Origin: Paenibacillus pasadenensis
GTDB taxonomy: Bacteria; Bacillota; Bacilli; Paenibacillales; Paenibacillaceae
NCBI RefSeq assembly: GCF_023715725.1
Contig: NZ_JAMBOT010000004.1
Coordinates: 62,001-126,000, forward strand
DNA: 64,000 nt
Direction of reading: 5' to 3'
Shown here: piece after piece, positions 30,301-38,038 of the stretch
Position numbering within the stretch: the stretch's first letter is position 1
How the letters are laid out: each line of letters begins with the position of its first letter
Made by a program: the position numbers and the translations under genes
Notes under the pieces: generated by a model
The model's input: only the letters and a program-made list of their open reading frames with translations
Databases searched by the model: none
Told to the model about the DNA's origin: nothing

Positions 30301-31981
30301 GCTTCTCGCCGGTGATTCGCATGTACAGTTTCTTTTCATCCTGAGCCGCCTGCAGAGAATAAGAAGTTTGGCGCGCAGTTGCCCCCACCTCTACATCCGC
30401 CCAGTCGGAGTCCAATCCGTCGACCACAATCTGCGCGGCTTCATTCACGATCGGTATAATTGCCGGATCACCGGTGCGCAGAGGAGCCGTATAGGTGTTG
30501 CTTTTAAAGCCGGTATGAATGGTTTTTTGTGTTGTAACGCCGATTGCCTCCAGCGGTAGCACCCATTCAATCACTTTGTTGTCGCCGGTGCCGGACCGCT
30601 CGTAAGGGAAACTGGTTGCCGTATTGGTCCAGCCCCCGCTGCCGTTCGACATGTATAGAAACCCGTTTTGGACAAGGAAATCCGCCGCGAACTTGCCCGC
30701 CCAAGCTGACGAGGAGTTCCCCGTGTTGGCGTTTTTGTCCGTATCAAGCAAATAATGCTCCCACAGGGCAGGGAATTCTCCGTTGTCGATTTTACCCGTA
30801 ATCAGTCCGTAAAGATTGCCGTTGCTGACATAGGCTTTAACCTGGGTGGTGCCTTCTGTAGTCGTTGAAAGGACTGGCACAGCGCCCCAATCCACCGCGT
30901 CGCCGTCAACGCTAATACGCGGCTGTTCAATCAGCGACAGCTCAAGCGGATCTCCGCTAGCCGCAGGCAAAGCATAAGTATTGCTCAGATAGCCCATATG
31001 GATGCTTTTTGCAGACCCGGCATTCAACTCCGATAAAGGCAGACTCCACTCAATCGTTTTGTTTTCGCCGGTTCCGCCGCTTTGATATTGGAGCTCAGTT
31101 GTTGCTGTATTCCAGCCGCCGTTTCCGTTTGGCACGTAAACGCTACCTGCCTGGACAAGAAGCTCAGAGCCTAACTTGCCTGCCCAAGCCCACATGGAAT
31201 TGCCTGTAGCGGCTTTGCGGTCGATATCCAGCAGCACATGCTCCCACAGGTTGGGGAATTCCCCGGAATCAAGCTGGCCTTGCGCCAAAAAATACAGCTT
31301 TCCGTTGCCAACCGCATATTTCAGCGTCGTTTTGCCGTCATCGCTTGCAATCAGCGGCGGAACATCCGTCCATTCCGTGCCGTAGGCGTCAATTGTTACC
31401 GTCGCCGGAGCTTGCGGAGCCGGGTCTCCCCCGGACGATTTGGTCAGCCGCACGCTCATCGTCGTTTCGCCCAATTCCGGCAGCGCATATCCGTCACTTT
31501 CAAAGCCCAGCTTCAAACGCTCCGGTGCCGTTCCTCCGAGCAGGGACATGCTGATCTCGTATTCAACGCCGCTTGGTGAGACCGCCATCAGAGCCATTCC
31601 CTGCTCGGTCCAGCCTTCATTCTCGTAACGATAAACCTTGTCATTAAATAGTTTGTAATCTGCACCAACGCCTCCATTCCAGTAAATGAGCTTGCTACCG
31701 GTGGCCTCGTCCGAATCCGTATTCAAATATAGTGTTTTGTCTTTCTCCAGCCCGGTTCCGTTTACGAGCACGTACAGCTTGTCCTCATTCAGAACGGCTT
31801 TTATATCCTGAAGCTTGTTTGCGCGCACCGAGCTGACCGCTTCGGAAGACAACCAGTCATCAAAGCTGCCTGCTTTAAAACCAGTCGGCTCCGCGTTAAC
31901 CGGGGTAGCTCCTCCCCATGCGCCGATCGGCGTTGCAACTGCGGCAGCCAACAGTAGCGCCGTTAATCGTTTTCCTTTCAT
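27338..31981 (-). CDS. Giant S-layer-anchored DUF4874/DUF4832 surface protein with CBM9/DOMON-like modules
   Basis: About 1547 residues from the start at 31981 (MKGKRLTALLLAAAV), which has GGGGG upstream and gives a clean signal peptide cut near residue 30. The longer frame to 32050 does not. Roughly four CBM9/DOMON-like beta modules follow (to about residue 660, each with VDG..DW and later strands). Next comes a GH-like TIM-barrel region (about 680-1100) with WRELEPEKGVFDW, DIPDWLYEEL and GSLGHWGEWHTWP (about 830-842), then a Thr/Pro-rich linker (about 1123-1183), a further beta domain, and three SLH domains at the C-terminus. It should sit on the cell wall and bind or process a polysaccharide. 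The promoter carries LacI-type operators. Enzymatic activity is inferred, not known. Confidence 0.88.
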   Translation of the reverse strand: MKGKRLTALLLAAAVATPIGAWGGATPVNAEPTGFKAGSFDDWLSSEAVSSVRANKLQDIKAVLNEDKLYVLVNGTGLEKDKTLYLNTDSDEATGSKLIYWNGGVGADYKLFNDKVYRYENEGWTEQGMALMAVSPSGVEYEISMSLLGGTAPERLKLGFESDGYALPELGETTMSVRLTKSSGGDPAPQAPATVTIDAYGTEWTDVPPLIASDDGKTTLKYAVGNGKLYFLAQGQLDSGEFPNLWEHVLLDIDRKAATGNSMWAWAGKLGSELLVQAGSVYVPNGNGGWNTATTELQYQSGGTGENKTIEWSLPLSELNAGSAKSIHMGYLSNTYALPAASGDPLELSLIEQPRISVDGDAVDWGAVPVLSTTTEGTTQVKAYVSNGNLYGLITGKIDNGEFPALWEHYLLDTDKNANTGNSSSAWAGKFAADFLVQNGFLYMSNGSGGWTNTATSFPYERSGTGDNKVIEWVLPLEAIGVTTQKTIHTGFKSNTYTAPLRTGDPAIIPIVNEAAQIVVDGLDSDWADVEVGATARQTSYSLQAAQDEKKLYMRITGEKLDLRNIYYINSGSGNSGNSDSRKWEGAAYDYKIEKGTLYAYNAAQASWDERGQVRLNAGDNWVEIALYLEQIGLSAPGPVEIGWLQRGIAEVPASGSPMLTVNQTSFTHDDGIFYPRESFEVLNNPFMGWAAWARSSSHPEGTPYEQQHSLVYVGVSWRELEPEKGVFDWEGVEAKYQFDYWRSLGKRINLRLVLDTPTGEPHMDIPDWLYEELDAAGDPGTHYNGFTRDVRAGFSPNYDSPILIQEHKRMIDAVAARYDNDSLIAHLQLGSLGHWGEWHTWPAGTGVFPKLSVSNQYVQHYLDAFKNIPLGMRKPFPVAEENNMGLFNDVFGIKSSTDEFIGWSKQGWSGIVEFVDDPSQANEVLAASVMPDYWKTNYSGGEFANGDAESFLTDDTIMESLRQMRDSHTTWLGPSSPARTPYGTEIQSNIDAMQRLMGYRLVVEAVKSSPAVNAGAQLTVESIWNNKGVAPFYQDWNIEYSLRNTVGEVVYNYQDTATDLINLLPGRHNVSAALQLPATLKTGTYQLEAAIIDPSTGQPGVKLAIGGEQSDGRYKIGSVAVTGTDSSSTPTPTSTSTPTPTPSSTATPTVTPTPTATPTATPTVTPVTTPGPTATPSPTPGLDDKVQLVQSPALTGGKVVLTLEAGKTILQLPLSAEALKDSPAIIVKSGDTTFEIPGDVLKQAKGQAAGGAASLSIGIEALAGNKAQSAASAYGLSQKATVKPAAAGFSVKLAVKENTKSSELTRFSAPISVILPGNVDQASLVNLYQVEASALKLHPARLVGGQPAATISGPGEYVWLNYSKSYADLAPSHWASNAVAELSAKEIIKGDEKGRFQTRTPVTRAEFTAMLVRMLQLPQATDKTKPFRDVPLTAWFSTEVAAAQEAGLVNGNEGVFEPGRSISREEMIVMAVRAAKQLGLQLDSTEEGAAFADTAAISGWAAESVRAAAALSLVAGDAEGSLRPKDGAVRAEAAVMLARILHLLNR

Positions 31982-32283
31982 CCCTGTTCCCCCTAAGTAA
32001 GTATTAAGACGATAATAAAGCGCTTTCATATACCTGAAAAGCTGACCCAAATCTCTTTTTAAGCGTTTTCCCCTATGTTGGTCTACGTTGTCGAACTTTA
32101 AATCTTACTACTGGAGTATGTGTACATTTTGAATGGCATTTCAGGAAAGGAAGGTGGAGCAACTGATGTTTAAGGCGAATGAAAATTACGGTGGGGCATA
32201 ATTGCAGTGCTGCGAATCATGCAGTAACGGGTGAACCGGCTATCAATGAAAGCATCACCTCGCCTATTTGGTCGCTCTAACAA

Positions 32284-32298
32284 AATTTGGCCCAAATT
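32284..32298. promoter_or_regulatory. Perfect palindrome related to the LacI operator
   Basis: AATTTGG-C-CCAAATT differs from the operator core TTTGGCGCAAA by one central base. It lies in the leader of the giant protein gene and may be a third, weaker site. Confidence 0.45.
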
Positions 32299-32340
32299 AT
32301 AAGGATAAAACTAAGATTTAATGCTTTAATCTATCGGTAA

Positions 32341-32350
32341 TTTGCGCCAA
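32341..32350. promoter_or_regulatory. LacI-type operator just downstream of the giant-protein promoter
   Basis: TTTGCGCCAA (TTGGCGCAAA on the coding strand) begins 14 bases beyond the -10 box. Confidence 0.7.
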
Positions 32351-32363
32351 CTCTTGTAATCGA

Positions 32364-32392
32364 ATCGTAAAGTTTTTCTCCTAATTTGTCAA
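32364..32392 (-). promoter_or_regulatory. Promoter of the giant SLH protein gene
   Basis: A perfect TTGACA (32387-32392) and TACGAT (32364-32369) are 17 bases apart on the minus strand. This gives an untranslated leader of about 375 bases, long enough for further control. Confidence 0.7.
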
Positions 32393-32463
32393 TCATTTAT
32401 TGAATAATTAGGGGTGTTTCTCCCGAACATCCCGTTCAGATAAACATATTTACATTTGGTTTA

Positions 32464-32474
32464 ATTGGCGCAAA
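32464..32474. promoter_or_regulatory. Upstream LacI-type operator of the giant protein gene
   Basis: ATTGGCGCAAA lies about 120 bases from the site at 32341, the same pair spacing class as at the sugar operon. Confidence 0.65.
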
Positions 32475-32597
32475 AATATTTCATTGCAGGACAATCGTTT
32501 CTCCTCCGTCTCTTCCGGTCTGATTCCACTCCATTCGAATATAATTGGAGAACAGGTCCAACAGGCTCTGAAAACGAATAAAGCGGGGTGAACGGCT

Positions 32598-33743
32598 ATG
32601 TCGGAACCGTTGTTTATCGTATCTCGCGAGGACTGGTCCCTGCACCGCAAAGGCTACCAGGACCAGACCCGGCATCAGCAGAAGGTTCGGGATGCAATCA
32701 AGCAGAATCTCAAGGATATCGTTACCGACGAGAGCATTATTTTGTCCAACGGCAAAGAAACCGTTAAGGTGCCCGTAAAGAGCATTGACGAATACCGTTT
32801 CGTCTACAACTACAATAAAAAGCAGCATGTGGGACAAGGAAACGGCGATTCCCAAGTCGGAGACGTGCTCGGCGTTGATCCCAGTTCCGCCAAAGGTCCG
32901 GGCAAAGGCCAAGGAGCCGGAGACAAAGCGGGCGAGGATTACGTGGAGACCGAGGTCACGATGGATGAGCTGGAGGATTTGCTGTTCGAGGAGCTGGAGC
33001 TGCCAAGACTGGAGCAGAAGCAGAAGGAAAATGTGCAGGCGACCGATGTCGTCTTTCAGGATGTCCGCAAAAAGGGTATTATGAGCAATATTGATAAAAA
33101 AAGGACGTTGCTGGAAAATCTTCGCCGCAACGCAGGAGCCGGACGCACCGGAATCGGCGGCATTACGCCGGAGGATTTGCGCTATAAAACATGGCAGGAA
33201 GTCATGAAGCCGCACTCCAACGCCGTTGTGCTTGCTCTTATGGACACGAGCGGATCCATGGGTTCCTTTGAAAAATATTGCGCCCGCAGCTTCTTTTTTT
33301 GGATGACCAAATTTTTGCGCCGCAAATACGAGCATGTTGAAATTGTGTTCATCGCCCATCATACGGAGGCTAAGGAAGTTACGGAAGAGGAGTTTTTTAC
33401 GCGCGGCGAAAGCGGCGGCACAATCTGCTCGTCTGCTTACCAGAAAGCGCTGGACATCATCGACAGCCGATATCCGACCGCTAACTGGAATATTTATCCA
33501 TTCCACTTTTCCGATGGGGACAATTTGACCTCCGACAACGAAAAATGCGTCAAGCTGATTGAAGAGCTGATGAAACGCTCCAATATGTTCGGCTATGGCG
33601 AAGTGAACCAATACAACCGCAGCAGCACGCTCATGTCGGCTTACAAGCATATCCAGACCAAAAAATTTCTCTACTCTGTCATCCGGGACAAAAGCGAGGT
33701 ATACGATGCGCTGAAACGCTTTTTTGCCAAACCGGCCGGCTAA
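32598..33743 (+). CDS. yhbH: Sporulation protein YhbH (DUF444, VWA fold)
   Basis: The 381-residue protein is a DUF444 family member with a charged, Gly-rich N-terminal half and a von Willebrand A-type domain whose metal site is DTSGSM at residues 216-221. It matches B. subtilis YhbH, which is made in the mother cell under SigE and is normally encoded with the PrkA kinase and SpoVR. A GCGGGGTGA site precedes the ATG. SpoVR is encoded 13.5 kb away on the same strand, and prkA is not in the window. Confidence 0.93.
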   Translation: MSEPLFIVSREDWSLHRKGYQDQTRHQQKVRDAIKQNLKDIVTDESIILSNGKETVKVPVKSIDEYRFVYNYNKKQHVGQGNGDSQVGDVLGVDPSSAKGPGKGQGAGDKAGEDYVETEVTMDELEDLLFEELELPRLEQKQKENVQATDVVFQDVRKKGIMSNIDKKRTLLENLRRNAGAGRTGIGGITPEDLRYKTWQEVMKPHSNAVVLALMDTSGSMGSFEKYCARSFFFWMTKFLRRKYEHVEIVFIAHHTEAKEVTEEEFFTRGESGGTICSSAYQKALDIIDSRYPTANWNIYPFHFSDGDNLTSDNEKCVKLIEELMKRSNMFGYGEVNQYNRSSTLMSAYKHIQTKKFLYSVIRDKSEVYDALKRFFAKPAG

Positions 33744-33765
33744 CGAAATTTATTGTATGAAAACA

Positions 33766-33810
33766 AAAGGGCTGCGCCCCCCGCCATTCAGCGGAGATGC
33801 GCAGCCTTTT
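33766..33810 (+). terminator. Terminator after yhbH
   Basis: AAAAGGGCTGCGC pairs with GCGCAGCCTTTT around an inner loop, 23 bases after the yhbH stop. Confidence 0.8.
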
Positions 33811-33838
33811 GCCGGATTTCAGCCCGAATGTGCATCAA

Positions 33839-33937
33839 TTAAGCGGCCCAGCAAAATACACTTGCGATGATGACAAGAAGAATGAAAAGAACGAGAATTA
33901 CACCCGTGCTGCCCCAACCTGCTGCTCCAATACCCAT
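33839..33937 (-). CDS. YjcZ-family sporulation microprotein
   Basis: A 32-residue protein starts MGIGAAGWGSTGVIL and ends VFCWAA, with one membrane segment of Val/Ile/Leu/Phe. This is the YjcZ family, tiny membrane proteins found in sporulating Bacilli. AGGAGTGA lies directly before the ATG at 33937. A homologous segment begins the larger protein at 52361. Confidence 0.88.
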   Translation of the reverse strand: MGIGAAGWGSTGVILVLFILLVIIASVFCWAA

Positions 33938-34069
33938 TTCACTTCACTCCTTTTTCTGGAATACTTCAGCATATGATAGGATAAGCCAATTGCTTGGATG
34001 TAAACCCAAACTGCCGTAATGCTTGCCTGAATGTAACGGGTTATCCCACATCCGTCGCGGAGGTGAATT

Positions 34070-36007
34070 ATGACCGATTTGATAAGCACTGCTGCGGCAA
34101 GCGCTCTCATGCTGCAGCAGGAGCTGCTGGAGCGCCAAAGCCCGGACGGCTCCTGGCGGCTTTGCTGCGAAAGCGGAGTGATGAGCGACGCCTTCCTGCT
34201 CATTTTGCTCCAGTCGATTGGCCCCGGCGAACAGGATCAGGAGCTGATCCGGCGTATCTCGGCGCGAATCGCCTCCATGCAGCAGGAAGACGGCAGCTGG
34301 CGGCTGTATGCCGACCAGCGGGAAGGCCATCTTGAGTCCAGTGTGGAGGCTTATTACGCTTTGCTTGCATGCGGGACGTACCGGTACGGCGATCCCGCGC
34401 TAGTCAAAGCTCGGCGCTTCATTCTTTCCAAAGGCGGCCTCGGCGAAGTGCGCGCTATGATGACCCAGGTGCTGCTCGCCATGACCGGGCAGCTGCCCTG
34501 GCCGAAGGCTCTGCGTATTCCGGTGGAGTCGCTGCTTGCTCCATCCTGGCTGCCGCTGAGCCTGTTCGACCTGTCCGGACACGCGCGGGCGCATTTGGTT
34601 CCCGTGCTGATGCTCAGCTCCGGCGGTTATAAGCTTGGCGCAGGAAAGCTGCCCGTGCTGCAAGAGCTCATTGCGGGAGAGGAACGGAGCTTTCGTTTGC
34701 CTCCCCTGCTGCCGGAGCCGCTCTCCGGTATACTGGAAGCAATGTCATCGGGACATTCGCCGCTTTATCCTTCATCGCTCAAGCGGGCGGAGCGTTATAT
34801 GGCAGAGAGAATTGAGCCAAACGGCACGCTGCTCACTTATTCCACCTCGACTATTCTTATGATTGCCGCTCTGCTGTCGATCGGTTATAAACCTGACCAT
34901 GAAACGATTGTCCGGGGACTGGACGGAATCCGTTCTCTCGTTTGGCAATATCCGCATTCGCAGCTCTCGCATCTACAGATTGCTGACTCTACCGTATGGG
35001 ACACGGCTATGATCGGCAGCTCCTTGTTCGAACACGGCATGGCGGCCGGGCATCCCCCGCTGCAGTCCGCTGCCCGTTTTTTGGCGGCGCGCCAGCAGTC
35101 CGAGGCGGGCGACTGGAAAAGGCGCAACCCCGATGCTGCGCCGGGAGGCTGGGGGTTCAGCAGCGTCAATACGCGTTATCCCGACGTCGACGACAGCGCG
35201 GCAGCACTGCTTTTTTTGCAGCGCGCGGGAAAGGGCGCCTCCTACTGGAGCAGCGAAGCGCAGGAGCGCGGGGGCCGCTGGATATGGTCGATGCAAAATG
35301 GCAGCGGAGGCTGGCCTGCATTTGAGCGCGAATCCGGCAGTCCGCTCATCGGGCTGATTCAATTTGAGCAAAGCGCGCAAATTGTGACTGATCCTCCAAC
35401 GGTGGATTTAACCGCACGCACGCTTCAATGGGCCAGCCAAGCCGGAGCTCCGCTGCCGAGCTGGCTGGCGTCCGCGCTCCATGCCGAGGACGGTTCTCAT
35501 CCCGGTATGGATGCGATCGAAAAAGCGTCCAAATGGATACTCAGCCAGCAGACGCGGTCAGGCAGCTGGCTCGGCCGCTGGGGCATCGCGCATGTGCATG
35601 GCACTGGCTCGGCCATGAGCGGTCTGCTTGCCGTTAAAGCGCCAAAAAGCGCATCCGCATTATACCGGGGTATGCAATGGCTGCTGTCCGTCCAGAACGA
35701 AGACGGCGGCTGGGGCGAATCCTGCTCCAGCGACGTTGACGGCATTTACCGTCCGCTCGGCGCAAGCACGCCATCCCAAACAGCCTGGGCGCTGGAAGGA
35801 CTGCTCGCTCACCCCAATTCGCCGCAGCCATCCATCGATCGCGGAATCGCTTGCCTCTGCTCTCTGCTTGAAGCTAACGATTGGCGCAGCGTCTACCCCG
35901 CCGGCGGCGCTTTTCCAGGGCATGTTTATTTAAATTACGAGAGCAGCCGCTATATATGGCCGCTGCGCGTATTGGCTCAATATCAGAACCGGTACGCCGT
36001 CAACTGA
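34070..36007 (+). CDS. sqhC: Squalene-hopene/sporulenol cyclase family protein
   Basis: A 645-residue terpene cyclase with repeated QxxxGxW (QW) motifs such as QEDGSWRLY, QNGSGGWPAF, QTRSGSWLGRW and QNEDGGWGES. The catalytic DXDD motif DVDD is at residues 372-375, in SSVNTRYPDVDDSAAALLF. It would cyclise squalene to hopene or, as in B. subtilis, tetraprenyl-curcumene to sporulenol. The sporulation neighbours (yhbH, yjcZ) favour the latter. CGGAGGTG precedes the ATG. Confidence 0.9.
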   Translation: MTDLISTAAASALMLQQELLERQSPDGSWRLCCESGVMSDAFLLILLQSIGPGEQDQELIRRISARIASMQQEDGSWRLYADQREGHLESSVEAYYALLACGTYRYGDPALVKARRFILSKGGLGEVRAMMTQVLLAMTGQLPWPKALRIPVESLLAPSWLPLSLFDLSGHARAHLVPVLMLSSGGYKLGAGKLPVLQELIAGEERSFRLPPLLPEPLSGILEAMSSGHSPLYPSSLKRAERYMAERIEPNGTLLTYSTSTILMIAALLSIGYKPDHETIVRGLDGIRSLVWQYPHSQLSHLQIADSTVWDTAMIGSSLFEHGMAAGHPPLQSAARFLAARQQSEAGDWKRRNPDAAPGGWGFSSVNTRYPDVDDSAAALLFLQRAGKGASYWSSEAQERGGRWIWSMQNGSGGWPAFERESGSPLIGLIQFEQSAQIVTDPPTVDLTARTLQWASQAGAPLPSWLASALHAEDGSHPGMDAIEKASKWILSQQTRSGSWLGRWGIAHVHGTGSAMSGLLAVKAPKSASALYRGMQWLLSVQNEDGGWGESCSSDVDGIYRPLGASTPSQTAWALEGLLAHPNSPQPSIDRGIACLCSLLEANDWRSVYPAGGAFPGHVYLNYESSRYIWPLRVLAQYQNRYAVN

Positions 36008-36017
36008 ACCAAAAAAA

Positions 36018-36064
36018 GAACGGTGCTGAACCGAGTCGTTACGACTCAGGCTCAGCCCCGTTCT
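36018..36064. terminator. Bidirectional terminator after sqhC
   Basis: GAACGGTGCTGA pairs with TCAGCCCCGTTC around an inner GAGTCGTTACGACTC hairpin, with an A-rich run on one side and TTTT on the other. Confidence 0.8.
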
Positions 36065-36068
36065 CATT

Positions 36069-36344
36069 TTAAACAAACTGGTAATTTTCAACCGCGCCGC
36101 TGTCAATGCTGCAGGCAAGCACCATTGGCTCTGCCATGGCCCGCTCTCCAGCTAAAACGGCCCGTTTGAGCTCGAACTGCTGCAGATGCAGCACGCCCAT
36201 TTCATCCTCCGGGTACCGCTCTACATACATACGCATTTCCGCAAGCGTCTGGTCAAGCTCCTCTAACTCATTCATATATGCGATAAACTCTTCCCCAGCG
36301 GGAAGCATCAAATTCGTATCAAATCTAACATTTGTATCCATCAT
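36069..36344 (-). CDS. Hypothetical 91-residue acidic helical protein
   Basis: Starts at 36344 behind TGGAGG. Sequence is acidic and helical in the middle (EEFIAYMNELEELDQTLAEMRMYVERYPEDE), with no signal peptide, cysteine or recognisable motif. It shares the sqhC terminator from the opposite side. Function unknown. Confidence 0.65.
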   Translation of the reverse strand: MMDTNVRFDTNLMLPAGEEFIAYMNELEELDQTLAEMRMYVERYPEDEMGVLHLQQFELKRAVLAGERAMAEPMVLACSIDSGAVENYQFV

Positions 36345-36501
36345 TTCGTGTATACCTCCAGGTGATCTCGCTCATTTCATTCGGCCGGGTATCGCCCGCT
36401 TTCTTTATTACCACCGATTGGCTTCGCGAAACAAAAATTTCATGAACTGCGCCGTCTTAGAGTGCAGCTAAGGCACTAACTCAGCTCATACTCCAAAACA
36501 A

Positions 36502-36538
36502 AAAGAGCGCTCAAGAATACGCGTCTTGCCGCTCCTTT
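36502..36538 (-). terminator. Terminator after the DUF3886 gene
   Basis: GAGCGGCAAGA / TCTTGAGCGCTC on the minus strand with a one-base bulge, followed by TTTTTGTTTT. Confidence 0.7.
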
Positions 36539-36570
36539 GTTTTACGATATTCTTTGAACAGCAAAAGAGT

Positions 36571-36837
36571 TTACTTGAACTTCTTCCAATCCATGCTGCT
36601 GTTGTTCAGCAAATACTCCATGTTGCTTTCGTTGCGCTTCTGCTCCGCCTTGCGCGCTTCCTCGGCCCGTTTGCGCTCTTCCTCGCGGATCCGCTCCTGC
36701 TCCGCCCTCATGTCGGTCGCCTGGTTTTTCAGGCGGTCCACCAGCTCGGCGGGCAGCAAATCCTTCAGCGTTGCGGGTTTGGAAGCCGCTTCGCCGCGCG
36801 GCTCCGGCGCTCTGCCGCGGTTTTTCTTCGCCATCAT
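36571..36837 (-). CDS. DUF3886 family protein (YqkE-like)
   Basis: An 88-residue, highly charged protein begins (M)MAKKNRGRA, has a TLKDLLPAELVDRLKNQA segment and a Glu/Arg coiled-coil, and ends with EYLLNNSSMDWKKFK, the hallmark of YqkE/DUF3886. I start at 36837, behind GGGAGG. The frame extending to 36924 adds atypical residues. Function unknown. Confidence 0.85.
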   Translation of the reverse strand: MMAKKNRGRAPEPRGEAASKPATLKDLLPAELVDRLKNQATDMRAEQERIREEERKRAEEARKAEQKRNESNMEYLLNNSSMDWKKFK

Positions 36838-36959
36838 GCTGTTCCTCCCTCGGCCGCCGCCTTGCCGGCAGCAACTCGTGCGGGCATTATACCATAATGA
36901 AGCCGGTTTCGGCATCCGAACCACTCTTCAAACCGCATGATCTTGCTGCATTCCGCCCT

Positions 36960-37835
36960 TTATTGAATCACCAGTCTCAGCGTATTGCCGGACGGATCGG
37001 TTACCTCCAGCTGGCCTTCCTCCGCCTGCCGGATGTCCACGCCTCCATCTCGCAGTCTGCCAGCCGACGCTTCTCTCGCCGCCTCGTTCGGGAAAACAAT
37101 CGTAACGTAGCGCAGGCCCACGGAATTCTCCTTTGGATGGCGCGCACCCTGGCCGGCCCAAATATTCAACCCAATGTGATGGTGGTAACCGCCGGCGGAG
37201 ATGAACAGCGCCCCCATTAACTTCCAGGTATCCGCAGTCATGTCAAACCCCATTAAGCCACAATAGAAACGATAAGATGCGTCCAGATCCGATACGTGAA
37301 AATGAATATGCCCGATCGTAGTTCCCGCCGGAAGACCTTTCCATTCTTTCCCTTCCGCGAGGTCGAGAATTCCCCGGACATCTACAGGATCGCTGCCCAT
37401 TAACACATAACCATTTTGGTCATACTTCCATTCGGAACGCGGACGGTCGCGGTAAATTTCAATGCCGTTTCCGTCTGGATCGGTAATATAAAGCGCCTCG
37501 CTCACCCCGTGGTCGCCTTGACCGATCTCAATGCCGGCTTCCGCCATATTGCGCAGCACAAGGCCAAGCGAAAGGCGGTCCGGTACCAGCAATGCAAAAT
37601 GATACAGTCCTGCCGCGGAGCGCCGGTTTACCTTTGCCGCATCCGGTCTTTCCTCCAGCTCGACAAGCGTTTTTTGTCCCGGCGCGCCAAGCGCGGCTGC
37701 GCTCCCGCTGCGTTCAAGCACGCTAAAACCAAGAACATCCTTATAATAAGCAATGGACCGGTCCAAATCTTTGACCTTCAGCCTTACTTTTCCGATGTTG
37801 ACGCCGGGATCGATCGATACATGTTGTTTTTCCAT
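36960..37835 (-). CDS. VOC-family extradiol dioxygenase-like protein (CatE/YfiE type)
   Basis: A 291-residue protein made of two vicinal-oxygen-chelate halves. The metal ligands can be seen in IGKVRLKVKDLDRSIAYYKDVLGF, GLYHFALLVPD, IGHIHFHVSDLDASYRFYCGLMGF, YHHHIGLNIWAG and a C-terminal EVTDPSGNTLRL. CatE of B. subtilis is a catechol 2,3-dioxygenase that destroys catechols. The substrate here is not known. A monocistronic unit with AGGAGG before the ATG. Confidence 0.88.
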   Translation of the reverse strand: MEKQHVSIDPGVNIGKVRLKVKDLDRSIAYYKDVLGFSVLERSGSAAALGAPGQKTLVELEERPDAAKVNRRSAAGLYHFALLVPDRLSLGLVLRNMAEAGIEIGQGDHGVSEALYITDPDGNGIEIYRDRPRSEWKYDQNGYVLMGSDPVDVRGILDLAEGKEWKGLPAGTTIGHIHFHVSDLDASYRFYCGLMGFDMTADTWKLMGALFISAGGYHHHIGLNIWAGQGARHPKENSVGLRYVTIVFPNEAAREASAGRLRDGGVDIRQAEEGQLEVTDPSGNTLRLVIQ

Positions 37836-37982
37836 TATGGTTTTTCCTCCTATTATTGAAACGAATATTCTATGTCTGCACCTGTACGAATAAAAATCAA
37901 TAACTTACTTAAAGTTAGTATATAACGAGAATTATAAAAGTGCAAGCTGCGATTTTGCATCTTACTCACTCCATCGGAATGC

Positions 37983-38016
37983 AAAAGGCATCCGCGTCTA
38001 GCGCGAATGCCTCCTT
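37983..38016 (-). terminator. Terminator after kimA
   Basis: GGCATTCGCG / CGCGGATGCC with a CTAGA loop and TTTT on the minus strand, 23 bases past the kimA stop. Confidence 0.8.
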
Positions 38017-38038
38017 ATTTTACCCTAATGCTAAAGTT

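Noticed and set aside
32161..32280. Short ORF (11 codons) behind AAGGTGGAG, and a possible structured leader
   Set aside because: Too short to support, antisense to the leader of the giant gene, and no riboswitch class recognised.
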